Notes: generated from the letters alone by a model not told the origin. 64,000 nucleotides of DNA from Selaginella moellendorffii (GCF_000143415.4 NW_003314323.1:1-64000); one strand, 5' to 3'; numbered from the stretch's first letter, positions 42,974 to 55,290 are shown. Program-made: numbers and translations.

Positions 42974-43736
42974 ATACCATCCAGTGGCCAGCGCTGCCAT
43001 GGGTTCCATATTCCATTCCGAGTACGTACACGGCCTGAGAGACCTCGGATTTGAGAGGTTGAAGCTTGTGACATAGAGGACGGCATTGTTGGTCCCTTGT
43101 AAATTTGGAGAGCAGGTGAAAGTCCTGTAAGCCAAGCCTGGGATGCAGCAATTCGGGAAGTCTGGAGCGATGGTGGCATTGAAATTAACGCTGGAGATGG
43201 GCTTGCAAGCTTCGGAATCGCTGAGATATGGCTCGGATTGATTGCTCGATAGGTAGCAGGATGAATTGCGGAGTGAACGGTTGCCGCTGAGCATGGGCTC
43301 CGGGAAACAAAGAGATCCATTCGGGCAGTCGCTTAACGAAGAACATACCTGTTGTTGGGCTTGCGAGTGGAGCTCCTGGTGCTACATAGCACGATCATGA
43401 AGCACATGAGAATCGACACCTCCATAGTTTGGTAAATACCACTGTTCTTGGGCACCTGGAAACCATAGAAAATCAGAGACTCTGACATCATGTAAATCTC
43501 ATTAGTGTCTCTTCGGCCCACAGACTTAAAGTTTGGCAGCTGGCTGCAGGTATCTTTCAGTGTCAAGGTTTTTCTGGGCTGGCAGAATAAAAGAGCAATT
43601 CCTCCAACGGACCCTCGCAATGCTTTAACGAGTCAAAAGCCTGCCAAGTCTAGCTCCACATGAGACCGCAAAAGACTTCAGACTTTTTCTAGAGCTTTCA
43701 AACCAGTTTACCCGCGAGAGGTTTGCAATTCCAGCC

Positions 43737-43780
43737 ATGGATCATCGCAGCAGCACTTTCTTCGTGGATTCTCAGTGGAG
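43737..43780 (+). pseudogene. RLK-B first-codon remnant fused to secreted-protein sequence (right copy)
   Basis: The first nine or so codons of RLK-B (MDHRSSTFF) run into VDSQWRQPERVS, which is the secreted-protein gene's segment around its signal-peptide end read in a different frame. The fusion matches the left copy at 22613-22640, so it predates the inverted duplication. Confidence 0.6.
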
Positions 43781-43950
43781 ACAGCCAGAGAGAGTTTCAC
43801 GTATCCAGAGGAACGAGGCGAAGACGATGGGTGGTCCCACAACAGACGCGGTATACACACACCACATGGCACGGCGATGCATGGCTCCTATAAAAGCTAG
43901 TGCTCCGAGGTCATGCAATAATTATATAGCCAGCAGCGCTGCATTCATTC

Positions 43951-44527
43951 ATGGCTAAAAATCATCGATCTTCCGCTTCTCTTGTGCTCTTTTTCGCTTG
44001 CATGGCTCTGGGATTCTCAGTGGAGGCAGCCAGAGAGAGTTTCACGTACTACTGGACTGTAGAGGAGAGTGTTCTATGCGGCAACGAGGCCTCAAACACA
44101 GAAATCAAGGAATGCAATGGTAACGCGATAGCTTCCGTCTGTGGCAGTTTCAGTTCAGAAATCCACGTCGAGGGTGCTGGAAGGTTGAAGGACGGGCGCT
44201 ACGTGAATTGTGAAGACAACGATTGCACCTGCTACTTCGTGACTCAAGGGCAGTTGAGAGAACGACTTGCAGCTTTACGTGTCTATCGCTCTTCCAGATG
44301 CACATCTCAAGATAGATCTGCTCCAAGGCTTAGCGCTTCCCAACGGCAGGCAACACAATGGATGTGTTCGGGTGGATGATGCCTGCACGAAAGACAATGA
44401 ATGCAACATGGACTTCTACGTGGGATCTGAGAGTAACTACCATAATATTGAGCATGAGCTACAGGATGCTGAATCATGGGATGCCAATATTGATCCGAAC
44501 TGCCAGATCCAAGACTATGGCAGCTAG
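43951..44527 (+). pseudogene. Secreted cysteine-rich protein, frameshifted paralog
   Basis: Near-identical to the gene at 21777-22394 for its first half (MAKNHRSSASLVLFF, ESFTYYWTVEE, GRLKDGRYVNC). Indels at about 44245 (CTCAAGGGCAG for CTGATGGTCCCAAGGGCAG) and about 44300 (loss of the DEGKYPFGS codons) shift the frame. The C-terminal half continues in another frame at 44267-44527 (HNGCVRVDDAC, NMDFYVGSESNY). TATA box at 43889-43896. Confidence 0.8.
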
Positions 44528-44830
44528 ATTGGAAATGCTTGCATATTATAAGATTTGGTTTGCTATTGAGACTAATAAACAGCTCATCTATTTTTATCTC
44601 TTAGCAGCAGGTCGATTTAAATGTATTGTTCTGATTCTGAAATCAGCATTGGTCTTTCGCGAAAAAGAAAGAGAAGCGGCAGATTGGTGATTTCTAGCCA
44701 TGAATTGAATGCACTGTACAATTCTTCCAGCATTCGTCATTTCCACTTTTAGGGTTGGCATCGCCATGCCGTGTATAGCAAATCATCTGCCAACCCTAAA
44801 AGTGGTTTCATTCTTTTTCTCTGTGTCATC

Positions 44831-45000
44831 TCAATGAGGACACAACATACCTTTCTTGAAATAGTCTATAGCATCATATACCTCTTTGTTTACAACTACA
44901 GAGTCTTGATACCCAGTGGAGTCTTTACCCAGAAAATCAAATTGTAAATATGTGAACCATACATAGATCACAAAACAATGATGATGTTGAAGAAGTTCCC
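44831..45000 (-). pseudogene. TOP1: DNA topoisomerase I fragment, copy D
   Basis: The minus frame reads YLQFDFLGKDSTGYQDSVVV and then NKEVYDAIDYFKKG, the same exon as in copies B and C. Only this exon is present; gypsy sequence follows at 45030. Confidence 0.7.
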
Positions 45001-45029
45001 AAAGCTTTTCATAAACTCCTATGAGAAGG

Positions 45030-47400
45030 TGCGGCAAGTGGATAGATTCCAATCAAACAAGGACCAAAGCCAGTGGCTCAAAAGCTATACAAGTTAGTTT
45101 GATATTGTCTCTAAATTAATGAAGTTAATAAAAGCTGACTTCATTTTTGAAGTGGAGAATTCAGATTGGGTGTCACCTGTTATAATAGCACTAAAGAAGG
45201 GAGGGAAATGGAAAGTATATATCAACTATAAAAAGTTGAATGATGTTAAATGATGTGATCATCATATCATTTCATTCATGGACAAGATCCTTGATAAAGT
45301 AGCATGGCATGAGTGGTACACTTTTTGTGATGGATACTCAAGATATTTTCAAGTTTGAATTTAGGCTCACAAATGCACCAACAATATTTCAATGACTCAT
45401 GAACAAGATCTTTGAACTCTAGCTTGGCAAGTTCATTAGTATACCTTGACGACTTTTGCATATACAGAAACTAAGTAACTCATTTGGAAAAGGAACAAAT
45501 AGCATTTGAAAGGCTAGATGAATCAAAAGCTTGCCTAAATCTGGAGAAATGTCAAATTGCAAGCACAAAAGATATATTGATTGGTCATATAGTCTTGAAG
45601 GAAGGAATTAAACCAAGCCAAGATAAGATACAAAAGTTGGTGGAGATGCCTACTAAAAAAGGTATGACAGTTTGTAGGACTGGCAAGTTATTATCAATGG
45701 TTTGTTGAGGGATTTGCTGAAATAACATTTCTTTTAAACAAGCTTTTACAAAAAGGAGAAAGCTTTAGTTGGATAATAGAGTGTCAAGAAGCATTTGAAA
45801 ACTTGAAGCAGGTGCTAAGCCCCGATTTTGGTAGCACCACATTGGGATGAGACTTTCTATGTGAACATATTCTATCACAGCAATTCTATTCCAAAAGGGG
45901 AGTAGAGGATATTGGCTAACAACTTCAAGGACTTGAGTTAGGTATTCACTTTTGGAGAAGCAAACTGCAAATATCATATATACGGTAGAGAAATTCAAAT
46001 GCTACTTGTGGGGAAGGCATTTTATGTTCCTCATAGATAATACTATATTAAGGTATATTGCAAATAAGCTAACACTTGTTGAGAGGCTTTCCAGATAGAT
46101 GACAACTTTAGTAGAGTATGATTTTGAGTTTTAACATGAGAAAAACACTCGAGTAGGATTGATTAGAGCTTTGGATTATAAAATACCTCTAAAGAAAAAA
46201 GAGATCAATCTATGCCAGAAAAAAGATCATGAAGTCTTAACAATGAGTGTTGATATGGAAAAATATTAGGATATTTACAACTTTTTGGGAATAGGTAGTT
46301 TTCTAGAAGGTTGTAAAGGCATTGAGAAGCAAAAAATTATATGTAAGTTAAATGATCAACTTTATAAAATTGGACAAGACAGTGTGCTTTAAAGAGAAGT
46401 TGGACAAAATGAATGAAAAGGGATCATGAAACAATGTCATGAAGGATATTATGGTGGACAGTTCTCCCATATTTATACAGCCAAGAAGATTGTGAATGTA
46501 AGATATTTTTGGCCAACATTATTCCAGGACATGAAGGAATGGTGCAAGTTATATTACATCTATTAGGCCTTTAGAAGAAAAATCCTTCAACTAAGAAGTC
46601 TCCATCTAATTTTGCCGACAAGACCATTTGAGAAATGGGGGATAAATTTTGTAGGACTAGTTCCAGTGGCATCAAGTTAGACCAAGGCTCACACTTCTGC
46701 AATGAGATGGTTAAAACACTAATAAGGAAGCTATTAATAAAACATTGATAGTCAACATCATACTATCCATAAGCTAACGGGTTGGCAGAGAGAACAAATG
46801 GTGTATTATGTAACATTCTAAGAAAACTAACTGCCAAGAAGAATAAAGATTGGGACAAATGGCTATCAATAGCATTATGGGCTTATAAAACCATACATAA
46901 GCTAACAATAAACTTCACTATTTTCTAGCTAGTTTATGGGATAAAAGCTATACTTCCAATTAATTTGGAGATCCCAACTCTATGATTAACACTAAAGCAT
47001 GAACTAGATGACAATGAGGACTTGTAATTAAAGCTTATTTAACTTGAGGGGATGAGAATCAATGTCAAGTTTTTCAACATATAGAAGCAATTTAATAGCA
47101 AAGAAAGCACAGATTTAATAAAAAAAATTATAAAGGCTTTTCAGGTTGGCAATTTTGTTATGAAGTATGATAGCAGGATTAACAAAAAAGTTTCTTTTGT
47201 GATGGTATGGCCCATATTAAATTGTTGAGGTTAACAATAATGGATCATACTTGCTAGCAGATCTTGATGGAGAATAACATGACACCCAAGTAAATGGATA
47301 TACACTAAAAATGTTCTATGTTCATCTAAAAGACAACATTACCATTGGGTTATAAACAACCCACATAGCTTACAACCATATGGCTTGTTTAGGTGGGATT
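45030..47400 (+). mobile_element. Decayed gypsy copy, plus orientation
   Basis: Same family as the inverted pair at 30.6-35.3 kb. RT start (DFIFEVENSDWVSPVI, about 45140-45240), RT (about 45360-45640), RNase H (about 45950-46190), integrase zinc region and core (46420-46690) and integrase C-terminus (46720-47050), all full of stops. Ends were not resolved. Confidence 0.65.
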
Positions 47401-49890
47401 ATGTGATAGGAAAATTTTTTAACTAAAAATGCCATATACAAAGTATATATATGCAAAACCATCCCTTTATACCTCTACCTTACTATTCTATCACCACCTT
47501 TTCTCTATGAATTAATATTTGAAGTCAAAATAAAAAACAAGTCAAACCAAATCCTTTTACGACTACTCTCTCCTTTTTATATTTTATATTTGTCATATTA
47601 CCCATCCACCTTACTCTATCACAAACCTTATCTTCCACCACCTTTATAAAATGATGTGTTATATAACTTCTACATTTAAGCATACCCTCCAACTTTACAA
47701 AGATTTCTGCCACCATTTAAAAATAGTTTTTTGTGTAACCTATGCATTAAAAATGGTCATCTAAATCTACCACCTTTAATACACCAATATTTTATGATAT
47801 CAACAACAAAACATAAAATATAATCTAAGGACTATATAAAGAAGAGCCCCTAATGACACCAAAGCATTAGAGCATAGAGTGTGAAGTGATTCTAGTCTAA
47901 GTTTTCTCTTCTAGTTTTGTAATGTTCTTTTTTTGAGTCCTACTTAAAAAATATAAAAATTAGGACTTAGTAGAAATCCCTCTCCTCTATTTTTCTCTCA
48001 ATGCACAAAGCATACAAAGATGATGTGTTACTAGCCACTAATTTCAGACACAACAACCTCATGATGGCATGGAGAGAGGTTGAAGAATCAATGTGATTTT
48101 TATCAACTCTTTCACCAAAGATCTACTTTTGATCATGTCATTGTTCTGTAAATTTCCCCAAAGAAGAATATGATAAGGAATTCTACAAGTGGATGATGCC
48201 TGGTGATCATGTGGAAAGTACTAATGGATCCTAAAGAGCACTTAGTGGAGTATGAAACATAAATCATAGAGGAAATCATCTAAGGTTTTGCTATAGAGAA
48301 ATTGCAATGTATGTGATCATAGGATGAGATTTAAAAATACTATCATTGTGGATTCTTGGAATCTTTGGGGATAAATAAAGATAAAATAACCACAAAGGGC
48401 TCTTTCATTAAACAATTGGCGTTTTTTTAGTTAGCTTAAGAGGAGAGAGATAAAATATGGTACATATGGTATCAAAGCAAATGGCACAAGTTCAATCACT
48501 ATCATATCTATTTGACATTACTACATTAGTGTCAAATATTCCATTTGGAGTCACTATACTCATCCTCACTCCATAATTTATATTATTTATCCTCGCTTCA
48601 CTATTGTATTTCAATCCACCATCAAGGCTAGACTCATATATATCCTCTCTACTTTCTCTAAAGAAAAAATAAAGTTTGAAGTGTTAAAACAAAAAGGAGA
48701 AATTGAGAAAAATTAAGAAAGAAACATTGTGGAAAAAGAAAAAAATGAATAAAAAAGCATCAAAAAATGAGCTGTCAAGCTAGAAATGGGAAAATAAAAA
48801 ATTCTTAAATCAATAAAAAAAACCTTTTTATAAGCTCTGAAATTTAAACTTTAAACCTAAGGACACTTAACCCCATTAATCGATTGAAAAAAGGGGAAGG
48901 GTTGCATTTTTATTCATGGGCTCTTTCTTTGTATACTTGAATCCTTTATAAATTGTCTTTTGAGTATTCTTTTTGGTTACTAAACCTTTAAAAGAAGTGC
49001 ACTTTTTTTCATAGGCTTTTTCTCTATATTTGAACCTTTTATAGATTGTTTTTTGAGTTAATTTCTTTGGTTACTTACACTTCTATTATAAAAGATTATT
49101 TAAGTAGAAATGTTGGATAACAAAGGATATTTTGTTATAAAATACATTAGCAAAAATGAGAAAAAAAGGACTTATACACTCAACATTTGAGACAAGAAAA
49201 TTAAAGGAAAATTCCACACTTCAAAGGAACAAAAGAACTCTTTAGCAATAACAATAAAATAAAAATTATTAGTGACATATACAATCTTTGGGAAAACTCA
49301 CTTAACTCAAAACTTTGATAAAAGTGACTTAACACCTAAAACAATGGAATACTCAAAACTTATATAATCAACTTATTAAGATAAGAAAATCTTATAGATA
49401 AAGAAAAAACAAAAGGAATATGAAAAGGTGGCTCAATTTAAGAAATAAAAATGGTTAAGAAGTCAAAAAGAAAATACTCAATAACAAATTGAAAGGTTGA
49501 CACTTGGAAAATTTTCTAACTCATCTCTAACTATCTTTATAATAATCATGCCATTCATCACAATCCAAAATCCATTCAAGCTTATACATATTTTTTTCTT
49601 ATAAACTTGATCTTTAAATATTCTCCAAGAACTAGATTGCATTATCCATAGTTCTCTAATCAATATGTCAATATGACAATCATATTCCACACCAACAGGA
49701 GATATTTTCCTTGATATTCTTTGTTATAAGATCTATAAGTATATGTATATATACTCTAACTAGGTAATACCCTAATTATAGTACTATAGCATATAGACCC
49801 TTTATTTAGCATTGAATATGGTACATGCATTCTTGTATATAAATAAGACCTCAATTAATATAACTATTCATATATTTCAAGCACTCACAT
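47400..49890. other. AT-rich non-coding region
   Basis: No coding frame above noise. TGGTATCAAAGC at 48467-48478 resembles an initiator-Met primer-binding site, so part of this stretch may be a decayed LTR element with LTR to the left. I found no matching LTR pair. Confidence 0.4.
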
Positions 49891-49900
49891 TGGTCCTATT

Positions 49901-50593
49901 GCCTCCTATTAAACACCATCCTGTTTCAGTCTCTCTCCACCTAGCTGGCAATGATGTGGCAGATTACATGGCACTTCTCTCTTTCCACTGCACTTGCACC
50001 TGTCCGTCCGAAGACTATGGTCTTTCTCACTTCTTTGACGGCCTGCAGTTTGGAAGCATTTTTTCCATTGTTTGTTTTTCACAGAGAAAGAAAAGAACTT
50101 GAACAGCGAGACAATGGCATAGCTATCTCCACCACATTTGATTCCTCTCCATGACAACAAAGCTCCATTGGTCATCGACCTACAAAGTTCTCGTGGATCC
50201 CCAAGAGCGTGCTTGAAAGCTCGCAAGGCATGCCATTTGAAAAATAAAACTAAGGATGATCCAAGAGGAGAAGACTATGTAGCATTTACTAGCTCCAGGC
50301 TGTGCAAAGATGAAGAGCATGCCCATATTCCAATCCAGAGGAGCAAAGCAAAAGGAGAAATACACACTAGTTACAATTGGACACAAAGGAAAAAAACCCT
50401 CTTCTCTCCCTTCTCTGTCCCATGAAAAAGACTTTGGTTAAAGTGATTGGAAGTAATGTTGTGTGGCAGCACGAGAGAGAGAGAGAGAGAGAGAGTCAGA
50501 CAGGAGTGGAAAAAGAGAAGTGCCATGTAATCTGCCACATCATTGCCAGCTAGGTGGAGAGAGACTGAAACAGGATGGTGTTTAATGGGAGGC
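49901..50593. mobile_element. Non-autonomous Mutator-like element with 90-bp terminal inverted repeats
   Basis: Left inverted repeat 49901-49990 (GCCTCCTATTAAACACCATC onward) and right repeat 50504-50593 (its reverse complement with a few mismatches). The flanking 9-mers GGTCCTATT (49892-49900) and AGTGCTATT (50594-50602) agree at seven of nine positions, consistent with a 9-bp target duplication. Long repeats plus a 9-bp duplication are typical of MULEs. The 510-bp interior has no transposase and its origin is unknown; it contains a (GA)n tract at about 50472-50496. Confidence 0.75.
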
Positions 50594-50602
50594 AGTGCTA
50601 TT

Positions 50603-50981
50603 TATCTCTAGCAAACTTTTTAGTACTTTTTTATTTAGTATTCAAATTATACTTTTGTTTTTATTCCTTTATCCATGCCATACCATGATCAATTAAGCAA
50701 TATATCATTTATGGCTTCTAATATTGTTTTGTTGGGTCAAGCTTTTGGGTGATATTATTAATGTTGCCCCATCCTTGTTGTGTTGCCATCACTAGCTTCC
50801 ATAGAAAGTAATTACATAGTGTCTCTTATATCTGTTAAAAAAGGTTAAAGAGAGGATATTATTTATATAAAATTAAAAAGAAAGTATTAGAGTTTCATTT
50901 TGAACTTCATTTATAGAGATCTTTACCTATCAATTGATAAACTAACATAATAAACTAATTTTAAATAAAATAATTGAATTT
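50603..50981. other. AT-rich spacer, nothing recognised
   Basis: No ORF or repeat identified between the MULE and the next LTR element. Confidence 0.5.
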
Positions 50982-50985
50982 ATAG

Positions 50986-51160
50986 TGTGAGGGCCAAGTG
51001 TACGGTTACGATGCCGTATACTAATATTAGCGTAGTGGGATTTTGGTAGCCGTCAGATTGGTATCAATCTGGACCACTCGCTCATGTATATAAGCTAGGG
51101 TTTTTGGGCTAATTGATATGCACATTTCTGTATTCCTATTCCATATTCCATGCACTCACA
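50986..51160 (+). repeat. 5' LTR, 175 bp
   Basis: TGTGAGGGCCAAG ... TGCACTCACA, with a TATATAAGC promoter-like TATA at about 51087. Confidence 0.88.
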
Positions 51161-51386
51161 TTGGTGGAGGTGAGGGGCACCTTTGATTGTCCCTGGGGAG
51201 TGCTTGAATTTGGGATTTCAGTTTAGATCTAGCTTTTGCATCATCTAAATCTAGCTTTTTCCATTTCCTTTCTTTTGTTCTTTCTTTTCAGGATTTTGGT
51301 TTAGATCTAGCTTTTTGCATTGTCTAGATCTATTTCCAGCTTTTTGTCATTTCTCTTCTTTTGCTCTTTCTTTTTTGTTCATCTTC

Positions 51387-52208
51387 ATGGCCGATCCACA
51401 ATTTCCTCCTTTGACTCTAGAGCAGCAGTTGGTTCAATTGCTTGATGCTATGCGCTTGCAATTGAACAACCAAACTCAATTGATGGCGGCATTCACGGCA
51501 CGTGGTCCAACTCCTCCTGCTCTTGGTGCCAATCCTCGCGTTCGGCCGGAGTTCTTTCGTGGGAATCCTGGGGATGATGTGTACCATTGGTTCGATCACT
51601 TCACGGTGATTGCCACATATCATTCTTGGGATGATGCTCGACGTTTGCGTGAGTTTCCCACGTGTCTCCAAGGGACGGTGTTGCAGTGGTACAATGGATT
51701 GAGTGCGGCCACTCGTGGGGATTGGAGTGTTCTTCCGGATGTCTTCAAACGCGCCTTCGGACATGCCGACGATTGTGACGATGCCTTCCAACAATTGCAT
51801 CGTCTTCGCCAAGGGCCATCTGAGTCGATGATGCAATTTGGCGTTCGTTTCCGAAGTCTTTTGCTTCGTGCGGAGCCTAATATGTCGGAGCGGATCAAGC
51901 TAGGAATGTTGTGGCCAACACTTCGTCAAGATCTTGTTGGCCTTGTGCATGCACTTGCTCCTGCCACCCTTGACGATGCTCTTCGCTTGGCACAACGTTA
52001 TGAGACGTCATCTCTTCCACTTCTCGTTGCACGTCCTTCAGCTCCACTTCCTATGAGTGATGGTCCTGTTCCAATGGAGGTTGATGTTGCTGCTACTCGA
52101 GTCCACGGACAAAGGCGCGGACGTGGTCGTGGCCGTGATGTTCATTGCTGGGCGTGTGATGAAGTTGGTCATACTTATCGGCATTGTCGACGCTTTCCGG
52201 ATTGGTGA
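51387..52208 (+). CDS. gypsy gag
   Basis: Open from ATG 51387 (MADPQFPPLTLEQQL) to TGA 52206. Capsid-type core (RPEFFRGNPGDDVYHWF, LQWYNGLS) and an Arg/Gly-rich stretch before a CCHC knuckle, CWACDEVGHTYRHC. The stop follows the knuckle directly (PDW, then TGA); reading through gives PPFPGWRPWYQQR, so the TGA may be a CGA mutation. Confidence 0.85.
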   Translation: MADPQFPPLTLEQQLVQLLDAMRLQLNNQTQLMAAFTARGPTPPALGANPRVRPEFFRGNPGDDVYHWFDHFTVIATYHSWDDARRLREFPTCLQGTVLQWYNGLSAATRGDWSVLPDVFKRAFGHADDCDDAFQQLHRLRQGPSESMMQFGVRFRSLLLRAEPNMSERIKLGMLWPTLRQDLVGLVHALAPATLDDALRLAQRYETSSLPLLVARPSAPLPMSDGPVPMEVDVAATRVHGQRRGRGRGRDVHCWACDEVGHTYRHCRRFPDW

Positions 52209-52339
52209 CCTCCATTTCCTGGATGGAGACCTTGGTATCAGCAACGTCTTGTTGGTGCTGCTGCGGTGGAAGGTTTGGACACCGAGGTGCATCCGGGAAA
52301 CGAGGAGTCGCGCGAGTAACGGAGGGACCTTGCGCGAAT

Positions 52340-55180
52340 AAGTTAGTGACCCCTCCATCTTTCTTTCGAGAGTATCATCAAGGGGTTCACTCGGCACCGG
52401 TTCATCCAGTGTTTACTTTCCAAGCTCATTTTTATAACAAGAGGTCTCCTATTCTTCTCTCCGTGTTGGTTGATACAGGTTCGAGTTTATCTTCTATTGC
52501 TCGACCTGTTGCCACACGTTATTGTCTACACTTGCGTCGTGCGGCAGATCCAGTTTTCATTCTTTATGGCAACGGCCATACACATGCATGTGCATGAGAT
52601 GAGGTGGACCTAGTTGTGCGTGTGGGCGATCTCGAGCTTGAGTTGCAGTCGTTGCGGGTGGTGCCGAGTCAAGCTTTTGACCTCATTCTTGGTATGGATT
52701 GGTTGCAGCGCAATCATGCCAAATGTGACTTTGAGGCTTCTCCCCCTTGTCTCATACTTCCTTATGTTTCATCCATTCCTCTCACTTCCGTACTTCTTCG
52801 TCCCTCTATTTCTACCTCTGTTTCTATTACTTTTGTTTCCCCACTATTTCCTCCTATGTTTCCATCTTGTTCTGCTCTTCCCTTTTCCGATCCCTCCGAA
52901 GATCTTTGTGTTGCAGCTGTTGATCGGCTCATGAAGGAGTATTCTGATCTCTTTGAATTTGACCTGTCTTCTGGGGCCAAGATTGCCACACATCATCCGA
53001 TTCTAACCGAGGATGCTCGTCCAATCAAGGTTCCTGTTCGTCGTCGGTCACCCAAGGAGATCAAGATTTTACGTGCAAACGTCAAGGAGATGTTGGAGAA
53101 GGGTGTTATTCGGAAGTCACGGAGTCCTTGGGCATGTGAACCTCATCTTGTGACGAAGCCTGATGGAAGTATTCGTTTCTACATCAACTATCGTCCGTTA
53201 AATGAAGTGACAATCCCGGATGTGTACCCTCTTCCTCACACGGCTGATCTCTTGGATCGTCTAGGGTGAAGTCGTTGGTTCACCAAGCTCGATCTTGCTT
53301 CTGGGTACTGGCAAGTACCGATGGCCGAAGAAGATATTCCTAAGACTGCTTTTCATACACCATTTGGTTTGTACGAGTTCTTGGTGATGCCGTTTGGTTT
53401 GAACAATGCTCCAGCAACTTTCCAGCGGATGATGGACGAGGTTCTTTGTGATATGCCAGAGGTGACTGCTGACTTCATTGATGATGTCTTGATTCAATCG
53501 GAGGGCAGAGGTGAACTACTCCACGACAGAGAAGGAGTGTTTAGCGGCAGTTTGGGGTTTTGAGAAACTTCATGCATATCTACATGGTTCTCGGACGTTA
53601 CTTGAAGGTGACCATGCTGCCGTTATTTCGTTATTGAAGTGGAAGAACCTGGTTGGTCGTACTGCTCGGTAGGCTTTAAAACTTTAGATATATGATTTTG
53701 ATGTTGTTCATCGCCCAGGGAGTTCTATGGTTGATACTGATGCCCTTTCTCGAGCTCCTCTTCCTTCTCCACTTTCTTCTCATGTTTCTGATGAGCCTGT
53801 TGTTCCAGCATCTATGGATTCTCTAGACGAGGATTCAGTGTCGTCGGCGGTTACTATACTTGATGTTCAGTGTCTACAAGGCGTAGAGCAAGATCTACTT
53901 TCTCTTGATGAGGTTCACGAGGCTCAAAAGATTGAGCCGTGGATTCGAAGGCTTCGAGATGCATTTGAGGATCCTGCATCACTTGCTAATGACTTGCCTT
54001 TCCGGCATTTACATTCTCAATATCGCCTTGAGGATAGCCTTCTTTATTTTGTGGGGACGGATCCTGATGATCATTTACGACTGGTGGTGCCTTCTATCTT
54101 TATTCCACGGTTTCTCCATGCCTACCATGATTCTCCTGTTCTAGGTGGCCATATGGGACATCGTCGTGTGACCGAGAAGCTGCACAGGTATTTTTATTGG
54201 CCAGAGATGCGATGTGATGTTATCCGGTATGTGCGTAGCTGCGTTTGGTGCCAAGCTCATAATACTCCCCCTTGTGCTGCGGAAGGACGGTTGGAGTCAA
54301 TTGCAGTTCCCCGTTCGTTTGAGTTGGTGGCGTTTGATCTTATGGGACCTTTTCCACGATCGACTGTTGGCAATAAGTATGTTATTATTGCTTCTGACTA
54401 CTTGACTTGTTGGGTGGAAGTTGGTGCTCTTGCTAGCGCCTCTGCAACTGTTGTTGGATACTTTCTCCTCAATCGAGTGGTGTTCCAATATTCTTGTCTA
54501 GAGCGGATTCTTTCGGATAATGGTCCTGCATTTATGGCTGAGGTATTTCATGTTTTGACGTCTCGATTGGGGATACGCCACACTTTACGAGTGCTTATCA
54601 TCCACAATCAGACGGTCTGGTGGAATGGCTCGTTCGGACATTCAAAGGGATGATTGCGAAGTATGTGAACTTTCAGCATTCGGATTGGGATGATTATTTG
54701 CCGTCTCTTCGGTATGCCTATGTCACAGGGGTGCAGAGTTCTGTTGGTGCTTCACCATATAAACTTCTATATGGTCATGATCCAATATTACCAATGGAGC
54801 TGGGTTTACCTTCGCAATTGCCACGAGCTCTTGATGCTAGGTCATGGGATCAATATTTGACGAGCATTCTTCCACTTGTCCAAGCAGAGTTTACCGAACA
54901 CTTAGGCCGCGTACAAGTGAAACCACAATAGCGCTACAACTCCCATCATCGTCCACCTGCAGAGTATAAAGTGGATGATTTGGTGTTAGTTCGTTTTCCC
55001 CATCTTACGGTACGTGGTTTATCTAAGGGGCTCCTTGCACAGTGGAAAGGACCATATCAGGTGTTGCGGCAAGTTGGACCGCAAGTTTATAAGGTTCGGC
55101 ATGACGTTCAGCAGGCTGATCCTTCGGAGATTGTGCATGTGCAACGGTTGAAACGATTCATACAAAGGGATCAGGAGTAG
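52340..55180 (+). pseudogene. gypsy pol: protease, RT, RNase H, integrase, disrupted
   Basis: Protease LVDTGSSLSSIA (about 52465), then stop TGA at 52595. RT linker and palm to 53269 (TGA) continue with KLDLASGYWQV, VMPFGLNNAPATF and DFIDDVLIQS. At about 53505 the frame changes into RNase H end (YSTTEKECLAAVWGFEKLHAY), so the RT thumb, connection and RNase H start are deleted. Integrase runs from 53727 (HLGGHMGHRRV-type zinc region, ILSDNGPAF), has a frameshift at about 54595 and a TAG at 54929, and ends near 55180. Confidence 0.82.
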
Positions 55181-55290
55181 TTAATGCAGTCTACAAATCT
55201 GCCAATGCCTCCTCCTGACGTTCCTCCAGATCCCGGCCCATCTACAAGAGAACCCTGATAGCCTTCCATTATTCCGAGAGGAGGGGATGA

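Larger units (their letters stand above)
36648..43425 (-). pseudogene. RLK-A pseudogene 2, split by an LTR retrotransposon
   Basis: The ectodomain start is at 43425 (MEVSILMCFMIVLC). A 1-nt loss near GCGAGTGGAGCTCC shifts the frame after CSTRS. The kiwellin core resumes in another frame. The gypsy element sits inside it (38088-42973). The kinase part is 38087 to 36648. Compared with intact RLK-A it lacks 13 bp at about 37063, where the coding strand reads GTCACGTTTACAG; three or four bases of microhomology flank the loss. It breaks the frame after MAPEWLHTKV. Further small deletions lie at 37850-37895. Not functional. Confidence 0.87.
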
